From: Oscillospiraceae bacterium
GTDB taxonomy: Bacteria > Bacillota > Clostridia > Oscillospirales > Oscillospiraceae
Reading direction: 5' to 3'
Length of the DNA stretch: 34,423 nucleotides
NCBI GenBank assembly: GCA_015068125.1
Contig: SVLD01000018.1
Span: forward strand, 1-34,423
Shown piece by piece: positions 22,890 to 32,118 of the stretch (positions are counted from its first letter, which is position 1; every line of letters begins with the position of its first letter). Both the position numbers and the translations under genes were made by a program. The notes below the pieces were generated by a model. It did no database searches. It saw only the letters and a program-made list of their open reading frames with translations, and was not told where the DNA came from.

Positions 22890-23942
22890 ATGGATCATAA
22901 AAACTCCCAATCTGCCAGCTATGCCGCTGCCGGCGTGGATATCACCGCCGGTTACAAGGCCGTGGAGCTGATGAAAAAGCACGTTGCCCGAACCCGCAAC
23001 GAAGGCTGCCTGGATGATGTAGGCGGCTTCGGCGGCTGCTTCGGTCTGCCCATCGCCGGCATGGAGGAGCCCGTTCTGGTTTCCGGTACCGACGGCTGCG
23101 GCACCAAGGTGAAAATGGCTATCCTCATGGACAAGCACGATACCATCGGCATCGATGCTGTGGCCATGTGCGTCAACGACATCATCTGCGTCGGCGCCAA
23201 GCCTCTGTTCTTCCTGGATTACATCGCCTGCGGCAAGAATATCCCCGAGAAGATCGCCGCCATCGTTTCCGGCGTGGCCGAGGGCTGTGTCCAGTCCGGC
23301 GCGGCGCTGATCGGCGGTGAAACCGCGGAGCATCCCGGCATGATGCCTGTGGAGGACTATGACCTGGCAGGCTTCGCCGTTGGCATTGTGGATAAGAAGA
23401 AAATTCTGGACAACAGCCGCATGGCCGCCGGTGATGTGGTCATTGCCCTGGCCTCCTCCGGCATCCACAGTAACGGCTTCTCCCTGTGCCGCAAGGTGTT
23501 TGACATCGATAACAATAACCCCGCCCTCTACGAGCCCTGCGAAAAGCTGGGAGGCGCCACCATCGCCGAGACCCTGCTTGAGCCCACCCGGATCTATGTA
23601 AAATCCATTCTGGCTCTGCTGGAAAAGGTGGATGTGAAGGGCATTTCCCACATCACCGGCGGCGGTTTCTACGAAAACATCCCCCGCTCCATTCCCGATG
23701 GCCTGTGTGCCAAGATCGACAAGCGCGCTGTGAAGGTCCTGCCCATTTTCGACCTCATCGCCCAGTGGGGCAACATCCCCGAACGGGATATGTTCAACAC
23801 CTATAACATGGGCGTTGGCATGAGCGTGGTGGTTCCCGCCGAGCAGGTGGAAACCGCTCTGGAGATCCTGAAGGCTCACGGCGAAAACGCCTATGTCATC
23901 GGCTCCATCATCGAAAACGAAGAAAAGGTGATCCTGGAATGA
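22890..23942 (+). CDS. purM: Phosphoribosylformylglycinamidine cyclo-ligase
   Basis: 350 residues. AIR synthetase closes FGAM to AIR with ATP. The N-terminal [16 protein letters not shown] and [13 protein letters not shown] are typical, followed by [15 protein letters not shown], the [13 protein letters not shown] catalytic region and [17 protein letters not shown] lies upstream. It overlaps purN by 4 bases (ATGA), so translation is coupled. Confidence 0.96.
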   Translation: MDHKNSQSASYAAAGVDITAGYKAVELMKKHVARTRNEGCLDDVGGFGGCFGLPIAGMEEPVLVSGTDGCGTKVKMAILMDKHDTIGIDAVAMCVNDIICVGAKPLFFLDYIACGKNIPEKIAAIVSGVAEGCVQSGAALIGGETAEHPGMMPVEDYDLAGFAVGIVDKKKILDNSRMAAGDVVIALASSGIHSNGFSLCRKVFDIDNNNPALYEPCEKLGGATIAETLLEPTRIYVKSILALLEKVDVKGISHITGGGFYENIPRSIPDGLCAKIDKRAVKVLPIFDLIAQWGNIPERDMFNTYNMGVGMSVVVPAEQVETALEILKAHGENAYVIGSIIENEEKVILE

Positions 23943-24538
23943 AAAAACGGATCGCGGTTCTGGTGTCCGGCGGCGGCACCAACCTCCAGGCTCTCATCGA
24001 CGCCCAGGGAAGCACCCTCAACAGCGGTGAAATCGTCCTGGTGATCACCAATGTGGCCGGTGCTTACGCCCTGGAGCGGGCCAAAAAAGCCGGCATCGCC
24101 ACGGAAACGGTGCTGAAAAAGGAACTGGGCAGCCAAGCCGCCTTTGAGGAAAAGCTGGTTGAAATTCTGGAAACCCACGGAATCGACATCATCATCCTGG
24201 CGGGCTTTATGACTATCCTTACGGAGAATTTCACTTCCCGGTATCCCAAGCGGATCTTAAATGTCCACCCCAGCCTGATCCCCAGCTTCTGCGGCGAGGG
24301 CTTTTACGGACTTCGGGTGCATCAGGCCGCCCTGGATTACGGCGTAAAAGTCACCGGCGCGACGGTGCACTTTGTCAACGAATTGTGCGACGGCGGTGAG
24401 ATCATCGCCCAAAAGGCTGTGCCTGTGCTGCCCGGGGATACTCCGGAAATTCTGCAGCGCAGAGTCATGGAGCAGGCCGAGTGGATCCTGCTGCCCCAGG
24501 CAGCGGAAACGGTTTGCGCAAGTTTAGGAGGAAAGTAA
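23939..24538 (+). CDS. purN: Phosphoribosylglycinamide formyltransferase
   Basis: 199 residues. GART transfers a formyl group from 10-formyl-THF to GAR. Motifs: [14 protein letters not shown] near the N-terminus, [23 protein letters not shown] (active-site His), and [14 protein letters not shown] with the catalytic Asp. It overlaps purM (ATGA) and is 1 base from the next ATG. Use of 10-formyl-THF fits control by a ZTP riboswitch. Confidence 0.95.
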   Translation: MKKRIAVLVSGGGTNLQALIDAQGSTLNSGEIVLVITNVAGAYALERAKKAGIATETVLKKELGSQAAFEEKLVEILETHGIDIIILAGFMTILTENFTSRYPKRILNVHPSLIPSFCGEGFYGLRVHQAALDYGVKVTGATVHFVNELCDGGEIIAQKAVPVLPGDTPEILQRRVMEQAEWILLPQAAETVCASLGGK

Positions 24539-24539
24539 T

Positions 24540-25253
24540 ATGAACGTTTACGAAATCAAATCCATGGAACAGCGTCTGACCGGTAACACCTACCCCGGCC
24601 GGGGCATTGTCCTGGGCGTAACCCCCGACGGAAAGCAGTCCGTGGCTGCCTATTTCATCATGGGTCGCTCCGTCAACTCCCGGAACCGGGTGTTCTGCCT
24701 GGAGCCGGACGGCATCCGCACCGAAGCCCACGATCCTGCCCTGATGAAAGACCCTCACCTTATCATCTATCACCCCGTCCGGGAATCCGGCTGCGGCCTC
24801 ATCGTCACCAACGGCGATCAGACGGACACCATCTGGGAATTTTTGTCAAGAGGCGAAAGCTGGGAAGCTGCCCTCCGTACCCGTCAGTTTGAGGACGACG
24901 GCCCCAACTGGACACCCCGCATTTCCGGTCTGCAAGCCTGCGACGGCAGCTACAAGATGTCCATCCTGAAGGCCGCCGACCCCGAGGGCAACGCCTGCGC
25001 CCGGTTCTTCTGGGAATATCCCGCCACTGCCGGCCTGGGTCATTTCCTGCACACCTATGTCTGCGACGGAAACCCTGTGATCCCCACTTTTCAGGGTGAG
25101 CCCGAGCGGGTCAGCATCCCGGCGGATATCGATGCTTTCACCCGGGAGCTCTGGGAAAACCTGGACGAAAATAACAAAATCTCCCTGTTTGTTCGCTACA
25201 CCGACCTGAAAACCGGCGAAAAACAGCAGAGAATGATCAATAAGCATTCCTAA
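24540..25253 (+). CDS. purO: IMP cyclohydrolase, PurO type
   Basis: 237 residues that match the stand-alone IMP cyclohydrolase family first known from archaea. Recognised features: the N-terminal GRGIVLGVTPDGKQSVAAYFI, MGRSVNSRNRVF, and HLIIYHPVRE. It closes FAICAR to IMP, the last step, in place of the N-terminal domain of fused PurH. AGGAGG lies 7 bases before the ATG, and the purN stop is 1 base upstream. A separate AICAR formyltransferase follows, which makes the pair complete. Confidence 0.88.
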   Translation: MNVYEIKSMEQRLTGNTYPGRGIVLGVTPDGKQSVAAYFIMGRSVNSRNRVFCLEPDGIRTEAHDPALMKDPHLIIYHPVRESGCGLIVTNGDQTDTIWEFLSRGESWEAALRTRQFEDDGPNWTPRISGLQACDGSYKMSILKAADPEGNACARFFWEYPATAGLGHFLHTYVCDGNPVIPTFQGEPERVSIPADIDAFTRELWENLDENNKISLFVRYTDLKTGEKQQRMINKHS

Positions 25254-25280
25254 AACACCACAATTCTGTGGAAAAAGACA

Positions 25281-25355
25281 CGGACGACCAATGGTCGCCC
25301 CTACATATAGCCCCACCGTCGCAAGAACTCGTAGGGGCGAGCATCGCTCGTCCGC
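25281..25355. repeat. GC-rich paired-palindrome repeat
   Basis: CGGACGACCAATGGTCGCCC at the left and GTAGGGGCGAGCATCGCTCG at the right. This is a close copy of 20222-20293, in the same orientation, with two compensating changes in the left palindrome (GGCC to GACC and GGCC to GGTC). Confidence 0.75.
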
Positions 25356-25388
25356 AAAACCTCATACAACATCACCCGGAGGAATATC

Positions 25389-26573
25389 ATGAAAAACTTT
25401 GAACTGAAATACGGCTGCAATCCCAATCAGAAGCCGGCTTCCATCTACATGAAAAACGGCAGCGACCTGCCCATTACCATCCTGAACGGCCGCCCCGGCT
25501 ACATCAACTTCATGGACGCTCTGAACTCCTGGCAGCTGGTCAAGGAGCTGAAGGAGGCCACCGGTCTGGCCGCCGCCGCGTCCTTTAAGCATGTTTCCCC
25601 CGCCGGCGCTGCCCTGGGCCTGAAGCTGAGCGAGAGCCTGAAAAAGGCCTGCTTCGTGGAGGATATTGAGGGTCTGGACGAAAGCCCCCTGGCCTGCGCC
25701 TATGTCCGCGCCCGGGGCACTGACCGTCTCTGCTCCTTCGGTGACTGGGTGGCGCTCAGCGAAACTTGCGATGTGACCACCGCCAAGCTGCTGGCCCGTG
25801 AGGTTTCCGACGGCGTTATCGCTCCCGGCTACGAGCCCGAGGCTCTGGAAATCCTGAAGACCAAGCGCAAGGGCGGCTACAATGTGGTACAGATCGACGA
25901 GAACTACATCCCCGAAACCCAGGAGACCAAGGATGTCTTCGGCATTACCTTCGAGCAGGGCCGCAACAATTTCAAAATCGGCAATCATCTGCTGGAAAAT
26001 GTAGTCACCGCCAATAAGGCGCTGCCCGAGGATGCCAAGCGGGACCTCATCGTGGCCCTCATTACCCTGAAATACACCCAGTCCAACTCCGTTTGCTATG
26101 CCATGAACGGCCAGGCCATCGGTGTGGGCGCAGGTCAGCAGTCCCGGATTCACTGCACCCGCCTTGCCGGCACCAAGGCCGACACCTGGCTCCTGCGGCA
26201 GCATCCTAAGACCCTGGCGCTGCCCTTCCTGGAGACCATGGGACGCCCCGAGCGGGACAATGTCATTGACAGCTACATCAACGGCAACGAAGAGGATGTC
26301 TGTGCCGAAGGTATCTGGCAGAACTACTTCACCAGCCGTCCCGAGCCCCTGACTTTCGACGAAAAGAAGGCCTGGTGCGGCAGCTTTACCAATGTTTCCC
26401 TGGCCTCCGACGCCTTCTTCCCCTTTGCCGATAACATCAAGCGTGCTTTTGCCTCCGGTGTTCGCTTCATCGCTCAGCCCGGCGGCTCCATCCGGGATGA
26501 CCTGGTCATCGCCGAGTGCGATAAGAACGGTATCGCCATGGCCTTCACCGGCATGCGCTTGTTCCACCATTAA
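25389..26573 (+). CDS. Stand-alone AICAR formyltransferase
   Basis: 394 residues corresponding to the formyltransferase part of PurH only. It starts FELKYGCNPNQKPA (PurH LRYGENPHQ region). The catalytic K67-H68 is in SFKHVSPAGAA, and the end carries FPFADNIKRAFASGVRFI and QPGGSIRDD. The methylglyoxal-synthase-like IMP cyclohydrolase domain is missing and is replaced by PurO upstream. It transfers formyl from 10-formyl-THF to AICAR (ZMP), the very metabolite sensed by the operon's riboswitch. CGGAGG precedes the ATG. Confidence 0.93.
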   Translation: MKNFELKYGCNPNQKPASIYMKNGSDLPITILNGRPGYINFMDALNSWQLVKELKEATGLAAAASFKHVSPAGAALGLKLSESLKKACFVEDIEGLDESPLACAYVRARGTDRLCSFGDWVALSETCDVTTAKLLAREVSDGVIAPGYEPEALEILKTKRKGGYNVVQIDENYIPETQETKDVFGITFEQGRNNFKIGNHLLENVVTANKALPEDAKRDLIVALITLKYTQSNSVCYAMNGQAIGVGAGQQSRIHCTRLAGTKADTWLLRQHPKTLALPFLETMGRPERDNVIDSYINGNEEDVCAEGIWQNYFTSRPEPLTFDEKKAWCGSFTNVSLASDAFFPFADNIKRAFASGVRFIAQPGGSIRDDLVIAECDKNGIAMAFTGMRLFHH

Positions 26574-26582
26574 TCCAAACGC

Positions 26583-26714
26583 CTTGCCTCCCTCTTTGGG
26601 GGAGGTGGCACAAAGCGGTTTGTAAAACCCGCTTTATGACGGAGGGTATTCAATCACCAAACGCTCCCAGTCACCGCCTTTCGGCGGCGACAGCCCCCTC
26701 AGCGAGGGGGCCAA
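26583..26714. repeat. Palindromic repeat between AICARFT gene and purD
   Basis: TTGCCTCCCTCTTTGGGGGAGG at the left, an AAGCGGGTT-type inner hairpin (AGCGGTTTGTAAAACCCGCT), CCGCCTTTCGGCGG, and GCCCCCTCAGCGAGGGGGC at the right. It has no coding content. Confidence 0.7.
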
Positions 26715-26748
26715 GATGGATAATCAACCCCCACTACAGGAGGAAACC

Positions 26749-28014
26749 ATGAAACTGCTTGTGATTGGCGGTGGCGGCCGTGAGCACGCCATCATCAAAA
26801 GTCTGAAAAAGAACCCCCAGGTGGAGACCATCTACGCCCTGCCGGGCAACGGCGGCATCGCCGCGGACGCCATCTGCGTCAGCATTTCCGCCACCGACCT
26901 GGACGGCATCGTGAATTTCGCCAGGGAAAACGCCATTGACTATGCCGTGGTAGCCCCGGATGATCCCCTGGTGCTGGGCTGTGTGGATCGGCTCAGCGAG
27001 ATCGGTATCCCTTGCTTCGGCCCTAAGGCCAATGCCGCCATCATCGAGGGCAGCAAGGCCTTTGCCAAGGATCTGATGAAGAAATACGGCATCCCCACCG
27101 CCGCCTACGAGATCTTCACCGACCTTAACAAAGCCCTTTCCTATCTGGAAACCGCACCCATCCCCACCGTCATCAAGGCCGACGGCCTGGCGCTGGGTAA
27201 GGGCGTCATCATCGCCGCCACCCGGGAGGAAGCCAAAGAAGCCGTCACCGATATGATGGCCAATGCCAAATTCGGCAAGTCCGGCTCCACGGTGGTCATT
27301 GAGGAATTTCTCACCGGCCCGGAGGTCAGCGTTCTGGCCTTCACCGACGGCAAGACCGTCAAGCCCATGGTGTCCTCCATGGATCACAAGCGTGCCGGGG
27401 ACAACGACACCGGCCTGAACACCGGCGGCATGGGCACTATCGCCCCCAATCCCTACTATACCAGCCAGATCGCTGACATCTGCATGGAAACGATCTTCCT
27501 GCCCACCATCGCCGCCATGAACGCCGAGGGCAGAACCTTCCGGGGCTGCCTGTACTTCGGCCTGATGCTGACGCCCAACGGCCCCAAGGTCATTGAATAT
27601 AACTGCCGCTTCGGCGATCCCGAGACCCAGGTGGTGCTGCCTCTGCTGGAAAGCGATCTGCTTACCGTCATGCGGGCCTGCACCGACGGTACCCTGGCAG
27701 AAACGGAAGTGACCTTTGCGGATAAGCATGCCTGCTGCGTCATCACCGCCTCCGCAGGCTACCCAGAAAGCTACGAAAAGGGCTTTGCCATCACCTTTAC
27801 CCCCGAAGCCCAGGCCGCTACCTTCGTGGCCGGCGCCAAGTTGGAGGGGGATAAGCTGGTGACCTCCGGCGGCCGTGTCACCGGCACCACCGCCATCGCC
27901 GACACTCTGGAGGCCGCAATCGCGGAAAGCTACCGTCTTGCCGACGGCGTGGTATTCCAAAAGGCCTACCGCCGCAGCGACATTGGCCGGCGCGCCCTGC
28001 AAGCCGGTAAATAA
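26749..28014 (+). CDS. purD: Phosphoribosylamine-glycine ligase
   Basis: 421 residues, ATP-grasp enzyme making GAR from phosphoribosylamine and glycine. Features: the start LLVIGGGGREHAI, VIKADGLALGKGVI (ATP-grasp), GGMGTIAPNP, and NCRFGDPETQVVLPLL. The ATG at 26749 follows AGGAGG; an in-frame ATG at 26716 lies in repeat-derived sequence and is rejected. The length is normal. Confidence 0.96.
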   Translation: MKLLVIGGGGREHAIIKSLKKNPQVETIYALPGNGGIAADAICVSISATDLDGIVNFARENAIDYAVVAPDDPLVLGCVDRLSEIGIPCFGPKANAAIIEGSKAFAKDLMKKYGIPTAAYEIFTDLNKALSYLETAPIPTVIKADGLALGKGVIIAATREEAKEAVTDMMANAKFGKSGSTVVIEEFLTGPEVSVLAFTDGKTVKPMVSSMDHKRAGDNDTGLNTGGMGTIAPNPYYTSQIADICMETIFLPTIAAMNAEGRTFRGCLYFGLMLTPNGPKVIEYNCRFGDPETQVVLPLLESDLLTVMRACTDGTLAETEVTFADKHACCVITASAGYPESYEKGFAITFTPEAQAATFVAGAKLEGDKLVTSGGRVTGTTAIADTLEAAIAESYRLADGVVFQKAYRRSDIGRRALQAGK

Positions 28015-28027
28015 TTGTATCAAACGG

Positions 28028-28152
28028 AGGGCGAAGCCCGAGCCTCCCCTGTGCAAGGGGGAGGTGGGTAAAATCAAAGATTTTACTCGGAGGGGTTGTA
28101 AAGAGACAATCCCCCACCGCTTCGCGGAGCCCCCTTTCCACAAGGGGGCCTT
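28028..28152. repeat. Palindromic repeat between purD and purL
   Basis: The left end GCCTCCCCTGTGCAAGGGGG and right end GCCCCCTTTCCACAAGGGGG are hairpins. The core has AAAATCAAAGATTTT and GCTTCGCGGAGC. The right end is identical to the hairpin at 118-139, and the layout matches 1892-2047 in reverse. Confidence 0.7.
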
Positions 28153-28205
28153 CAAGGTATGACAAATACTACAACCCCAACCCAGATAACTAGGAGGTAC
28201 ACCCC

Positions 28206-31200
28206 ATGGTTTATCGCGTATATGTTGAGAAGAAGCCCGGCCAGAGAGTCGATGCCGACAGTCTGCTGAAAGAGATCCGGGAATTTCTCCGGATCAGCGG
28301 TCTGAAAAGCATCCGCATCCTCAACCGCTACGATGTGGAAAAGATCGACGAAGATCTGTTCCGCTATGCCGTCGGCACCGTCTTTTCCGAGCCCCAGGTG
28401 GATACTGTCAGCTATGACGTCCCCATGGGCCAGATCGTCTTTGCGGTAGAGCCCCTGCCCGGTCAGTTTGACCAGCGGGCGGATTCCGCGGCGCAGTGCA
28501 TCCAGATTCTCTCCCAGGGAGACCGTCCCCTGGTGCGCACCGCCAAGGTCTATGTGCTGGAGGGCAGCCTCTCCGATCAGGAGATCGCCGCCATCAAAAA
28601 GCATGTCATTAACCCGGTGGAATGCCGGGAGGCCGGCCTTGCCCTGCCGGAAACTCTGGAGCTGTCCGTCAACATCCCCGAAAGCGTAGCCACTGTGGAG
28701 GGCTTCCTGGATATGGACAGCGCCGCCCTGGCAGAAATGGTCAAATCCTTGGGCCTTGCCATGGATTTGGACGACATCACCTTCTGCCAGAATTACTTCA
28801 AGACAGAAAACCGCAACCCCACCATTACGGAAATCCGCATGATCGACACCTACTGGTCCGATCACTGCCGTCATACCACCTTCCTGACCACCATCGACAG
28901 CGTGACTTTTGCTGACCAGGAGCTGCAAAACGCCTACAACGATTACCTGGCCACCAGGGAAGCGCTGGGCCGCACAAAGCCCATCAACCTGATGGACATC
29001 GGCACGCTGGCAGGTAAGTATCTCCGGAAAAACGGCTTCCTGGACAAGCTCTACGAGTCCGAGGAGATCAACGCCTGCACCGTGCGGATGACCGTCACCG
29101 TGGACGGCGAGGAGCAGCCCTGGCTGCTGCTGTTTAAGAATGAAACCCACAACCATCCCACCGAGATCGAGCCCTTCGGCGGTGCCGCCACCTGCATCGG
29201 CGGTGCCATCCGTGATCCCCTGGCCAGCCGGGCTTATGTTTACGCCGCCATGCGTGTCACCGGCGCGGCAGATCCCCTAAAGCCCATTGACCAGACTATG
29301 GCCGGCAAGCTGCCCCAGCGAAAGATCGTCACCACCGCTGCCGCAGGCTACTCCTCCTACGGCAACCAGATCGGCCTGGCCACCGGCATGGTAGACGAGC
29401 TGTACCACCCTGGCTACGCTGCCAAGCGTATGGAGATCGGCGCTGTCATCGGCGCTGTCCACGAAGATCATTCCAAGCCCGACTTCCCCGCCCCCGGCGA
29501 TAAGGTCATCCTGCTGGGCGGCCGCACCGGCCGTGACGGCTGCGGCGGTGCCACCGGCTCTTCCAAGAGCCACACCGTGGAATCCCTGGGCACTTGCGGC
29601 GCAGAGGTGCAGAAGGGCAACGCCCCTGAGGAGCGGAAGCTCCAGCGCCTGTTCCGCAACGGCGAAGCCGCTGTGATGATCAAGCGCTGCAACGACTTTG
29701 GCGCCGGCGGTGTATCCGTCGCCATCGGCGAGCTGGCCGACGGCCTGATCATCGACCTGAACAAAGTTCCCAAGAAGTACGAAGGCCTGGACGGCACAGA
29801 GCTGGCCATCTCCGAATCCCAGGAGCGTATGGCCATCGTGGTTGCCGAACAGAATGTTTCCCGGTTCCTGGAACTGGCCGCCGATGAAAATCTGGAAGCC
29901 ACGGTTGTGGCCACTGTCACCGAAGAGCCCCGCCTGCGGCTGCACTGGAACGGCCAGACCATCTGCGATGTGGCAAGAGAATTCCTCAATTCCAACGGCG
30001 CGGAAAAGCACATCACCGTAGATGTCGCCCCTGCCGAAAGCTTCGCTCCCGCCATCACCGGCAGCTTCACCGAAAATATGGAGCGCATCGCCACAGATCT
30101 CAACACCTGCTCCAAGCGGGGCTTGTCTGAGCGTTTTGACTCCACCATCGGCGCCGGCACGGTGCTGATGCCCTTCGGCGGCAAGCACCAGCAGACCCCC
30201 ATCCAGGCTATGGTGCATAAGATCAGCCTGGAGCACGGTCACACCGACGATTGCTCCGCCATGAGCTGGGGCTACAACCCCTTCATCATGGAAAAGAGCC
30301 CCTACCACGGCGCTTACTTAGCCGTTGTGGAATCCGTATCCAAGCTGGTGGCCACCGGCGCCAGCTTCGAGGATGTTTACCTGACCTTCCAGGAGTACTT
30401 CCTCCGGGTGGGCAAGGATGCCAAGCGCTGGGGTCAGCCCACCGCCGCATTGCTGGGCGCTTTCAAGGCCCAGATGGATCTGAAGATCGCCGCCATCGGC
30501 GGTAAGGACTCTATGTCCGGCACCTTTGAGGCTCTGGATGTTCCCCCAACTCTGGTTTCCTTTGCCGTTACCACGGAAAAGGTGGAAAACATCGTTTCCA
30601 ACGAATTTAAGGCCCCGGGCCACACCCTCTGCCTGGTAAGCCCCGAGTATGACGAAAAGGGCCTGCCCACCGCCGCATCCCTGATGAAGCTCTTCGACTC
30701 CGTCACCGCAATGCTGCGCAACGGCAGCGCCGTCAGCGCCTACACTCTGGGCATGGGCGGCGTCGCTGAGGCGGCCATGAAGATGGCCTTCGGCAACGGC
30801 ATTGGCGTGGAATTTTCTGAGGATGTGACCCTGGACCAGCTCTTTGGCTACGGCTACGGCAGCTTCCTGCTGGAAATGGCAGAGGGTACTGCAGGTACCG
30901 TCATCGGCACCACCACCGCCACCCCCGAGCTGACCCTGAAGGACGAAAGCTGGTCGCTGCCCATGCTGCAGAAGCTGTATGAGGACAAGCTGGAAAGCGT
31001 CTATTCCTGCAACATTCCCGACGCAATTACCCCCATGGAAACCGTTTCCTCTCCCGCAAAGCCCCGGGTTGCCCCCGCTGTTAAGGCAGCCAAGCCCAAG
31101 GTGCTGATCCCCGTGTTCCCCGGCACCAACTGCGAGTACGACTCCGCCAGAGCTGTGGCCGATGCCGGCGCGGAACCTGAGATCTTCGTGGTGAAAAACC

Positions 31201-31889
31201 TCTCCGCCGATGCCATCGCCCGGAGCGTAGACACCTTCGCCCGGAAGATCGGCGAGAGCCAGGTCATCTTCATCCCCGGCGGCTTCTCCGGTGGCGACGA
31301 GCCCGATGGCTCCGGCAAGTTCATCACTGCCTTCTTCCGCAACGCCGCCATCAAGGAGCAGGTAACCAATCTGCTGGAAAGCCGTGACGGCCTGATGCTG
31401 GGTATCTGCAACGGCTTCCAGGCGCTGATCAAGCTGGGTCTGGTGCCCTACGGCAAGATCATCGACACCGATGACACCTGCCCCACCCTGACCTTCAACA
31501 CCATCGGCCGCCACCAGAGCCGCATCGTCCGCACCCGGGTTGCCTCCAATAACTCTCCCTGGCTGGCCAATACCAGCGTAGGCGAGGTGTTCAATGTGGC
31601 CATCTCCCACGGCGAGGGTCGGTTCTTCGCCGACGAAGCCCTGGCTCGGAAGCTCATTGAAAACGGTCAAGTGGCTACTCAGTATGTTGACCTGGCCGGC
31701 AACGCCACCGCCGATGTCCACTTCAACCCCAACGGCTCTATCTTCGCCATTGAGGGCATCACCTCTCCCGACGGCAGAGTCCTGGGCAAGATGGGTCACA
31801 GCGAACGCTGGCAGAAGGGTCTTTACAAGAATGTCCCCGGCGAATATGACATGAAACTGTTTAAATCCGCCGTGGAATACTTCAAATAA
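28206..31889 (+). CDS. purL: Phosphoribosylformylglycinamidine synthase, single-chain (clade II type)
   Basis: 1227 residues. FGAM synthase turns FGAR, glutamine and ATP into FGAM. The synthase core has DTYWSDHCRHTTF, KNETHNHPTEIEPFGGAATCIGG and GRDGCGGATGSS. The C-terminal class I glutaminase carries VLIPVFPGTNCEYD, PGGFSGGDEPDG, the nucleophile C1068 in GICNGFQ, and the triad partners H1135 and E1137 in SHGEGRF. Its size suits the clade II single-chain form, so no separate PurS or PurQ is needed. GGAGG lies before the ATG. It is the last gene of the operon, closed by a strong terminator. Confidence 0.96.
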   Translation: MVYRVYVEKKPGQRVDADSLLKEIREFLRISGLKSIRILNRYDVEKIDEDLFRYAVGTVFSEPQVDTVSYDVPMGQIVFAVEPLPGQFDQRADSAAQCIQILSQGDRPLVRTAKVYVLEGSLSDQEIAAIKKHVINPVECREAGLALPETLELSVNIPESVATVEGFLDMDSAALAEMVKSLGLAMDLDDITFCQNYFKTENRNPTITEIRMIDTYWSDHCRHTTFLTTIDSVTFADQELQNAYNDYLATREALGRTKPINLMDIGTLAGKYLRKNGFLDKLYESEEINACTVRMTVTVDGEEQPWLLLFKNETHNHPTEIEPFGGAATCIGGAIRDPLASRAYVYAAMRVTGAADPLKPIDQTMAGKLPQRKIVTTAAAGYSSYGNQIGLATGMVDELYHPGYAAKRMEIGAVIGAVHEDHSKPDFPAPGDKVILLGGRTGRDGCGGATGSSKSHTVESLGTCGAEVQKGNAPEERKLQRLFRNGEAAVMIKRCNDFGAGGVSVAIGELADGLIIDLNKVPKKYEGLDGTELAISESQERMAIVVAEQNVSRFLELAADENLEATVVATVTEEPRLRLHWNGQTICDVAREFLNSNGAEKHITVDVAPAESFAPAITGSFTENMERIATDLNTCSKRGLSERFDSTIGAGTVLMPFGGKHQQTPIQAMVHKISLEHGHTDDCSAMSWGYNPFIMEKSPYHGAYLAVVESVSKLVATGASFEDVYLTFQEYFLRVGKDAKRWGQPTAALLGAFKAQMDLKIAAIGGKDSMSGTFEALDVPPTLVSFAVTTEKVENIVSNEFKAPGHTLCLVSPEYDEKGLPTAASLMKLFDSVTAMLRNGSAVSAYTLGMGGVAEAAMKMAFGNGIGVEFSEDVTLDQLFGYGYGSFLLEMAEGTAGTVIGTTTATPELTLKDESWSLPMLQKLYEDKLESVYSCNIPDAITPMETVSSPAKPRVAPAVKAAKPKVLIPVFPGTNCEYDSARAVADAGAEPEIFVVKNLSADAIARSVDTFARKIGESQVIFIPGGFSGGDEPDGSGKFITAFFRNAAIKEQVTNLLESRDGLMLGICNGFQALIKLGLVPYGKIIDTDDTCPTLTFNTIGRHQSRIVRTRVASNNSPWLANTSVGEVFNVAISHGEGRFFADEALARKLIENGQVATQYVDLAGNATADVHFNPNGSIFAIEGITSPDGRVLGKMGHSERWQKGLYKNVPGEYDMKLFKSAVEYFK

Positions 31890-31895
31890 GCAACC

Positions 31896-31930
31896 GGCGC
31901 GGTGCTTGAAAGCACCGCGCCTTTTCTTTT
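31896..31930 (+). terminator. Terminator of the purine operon
   Basis: GGCGCGGTGCT (31896-31906) and AGCACCGCGCC (31911-31921) with a TGAA loop, followed by TTTTCTTTT, 6 bases past the purL stop. Confidence 0.93.
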
Positions 31931-31950
31931 GAAATTATAAGGGTCACGAC

Positions 31951-32017
31951 GGACGGCCAATGGCCGCCCCTACGAATTCTATCGAACTGGGCGTAGGGGC
32001 GAGCATTGCTCGTCCGC
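31951..32017. repeat. GC-rich paired-palindrome repeat after the pur operon
   Basis: GGACGGCCAATGGCCGCCCC at the left and GTAGGGGCGAGCATTGCTCG at the right, with CGTCCGC at the end. It is in the same family and orientation as 20222-20293 and 25281-25355; here it lies outside the operon, behind the terminator. Confidence 0.75.
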
Positions 32018-32078
32018 AACCCTTATTCGGAAATTCTTAAAAAATTCACAGAACGCACTGGAACTCTGCTTTCTTCTG

Positions 32079-32087
32079 TGTTATAAT
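32079..32087 (+). promoter_or_regulatory. Extended -10 promoter of the U32 peptidase gene
   Basis: TGTTATAAT with no good -35 box (TGGAAC at the right distance is weak). It closely resembles the -10 region of the purine promoter. The ATG is 32 bases further on, behind AGGAG. Confidence 0.65.
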
Positions 32088-32118
32088 GTGATAGAGTATA
32101 CCATACAGGAGAAATGCT

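Noticed and set aside
26734..31799. Long open frames on the minus strand opposite purD and purL (470-490 residues)
   Set aside because: They are mirror frames of strongly conserved plus-strand genes in GC-rich DNA, with no ribosome sites and Gly/His-rich unlikely proteins.
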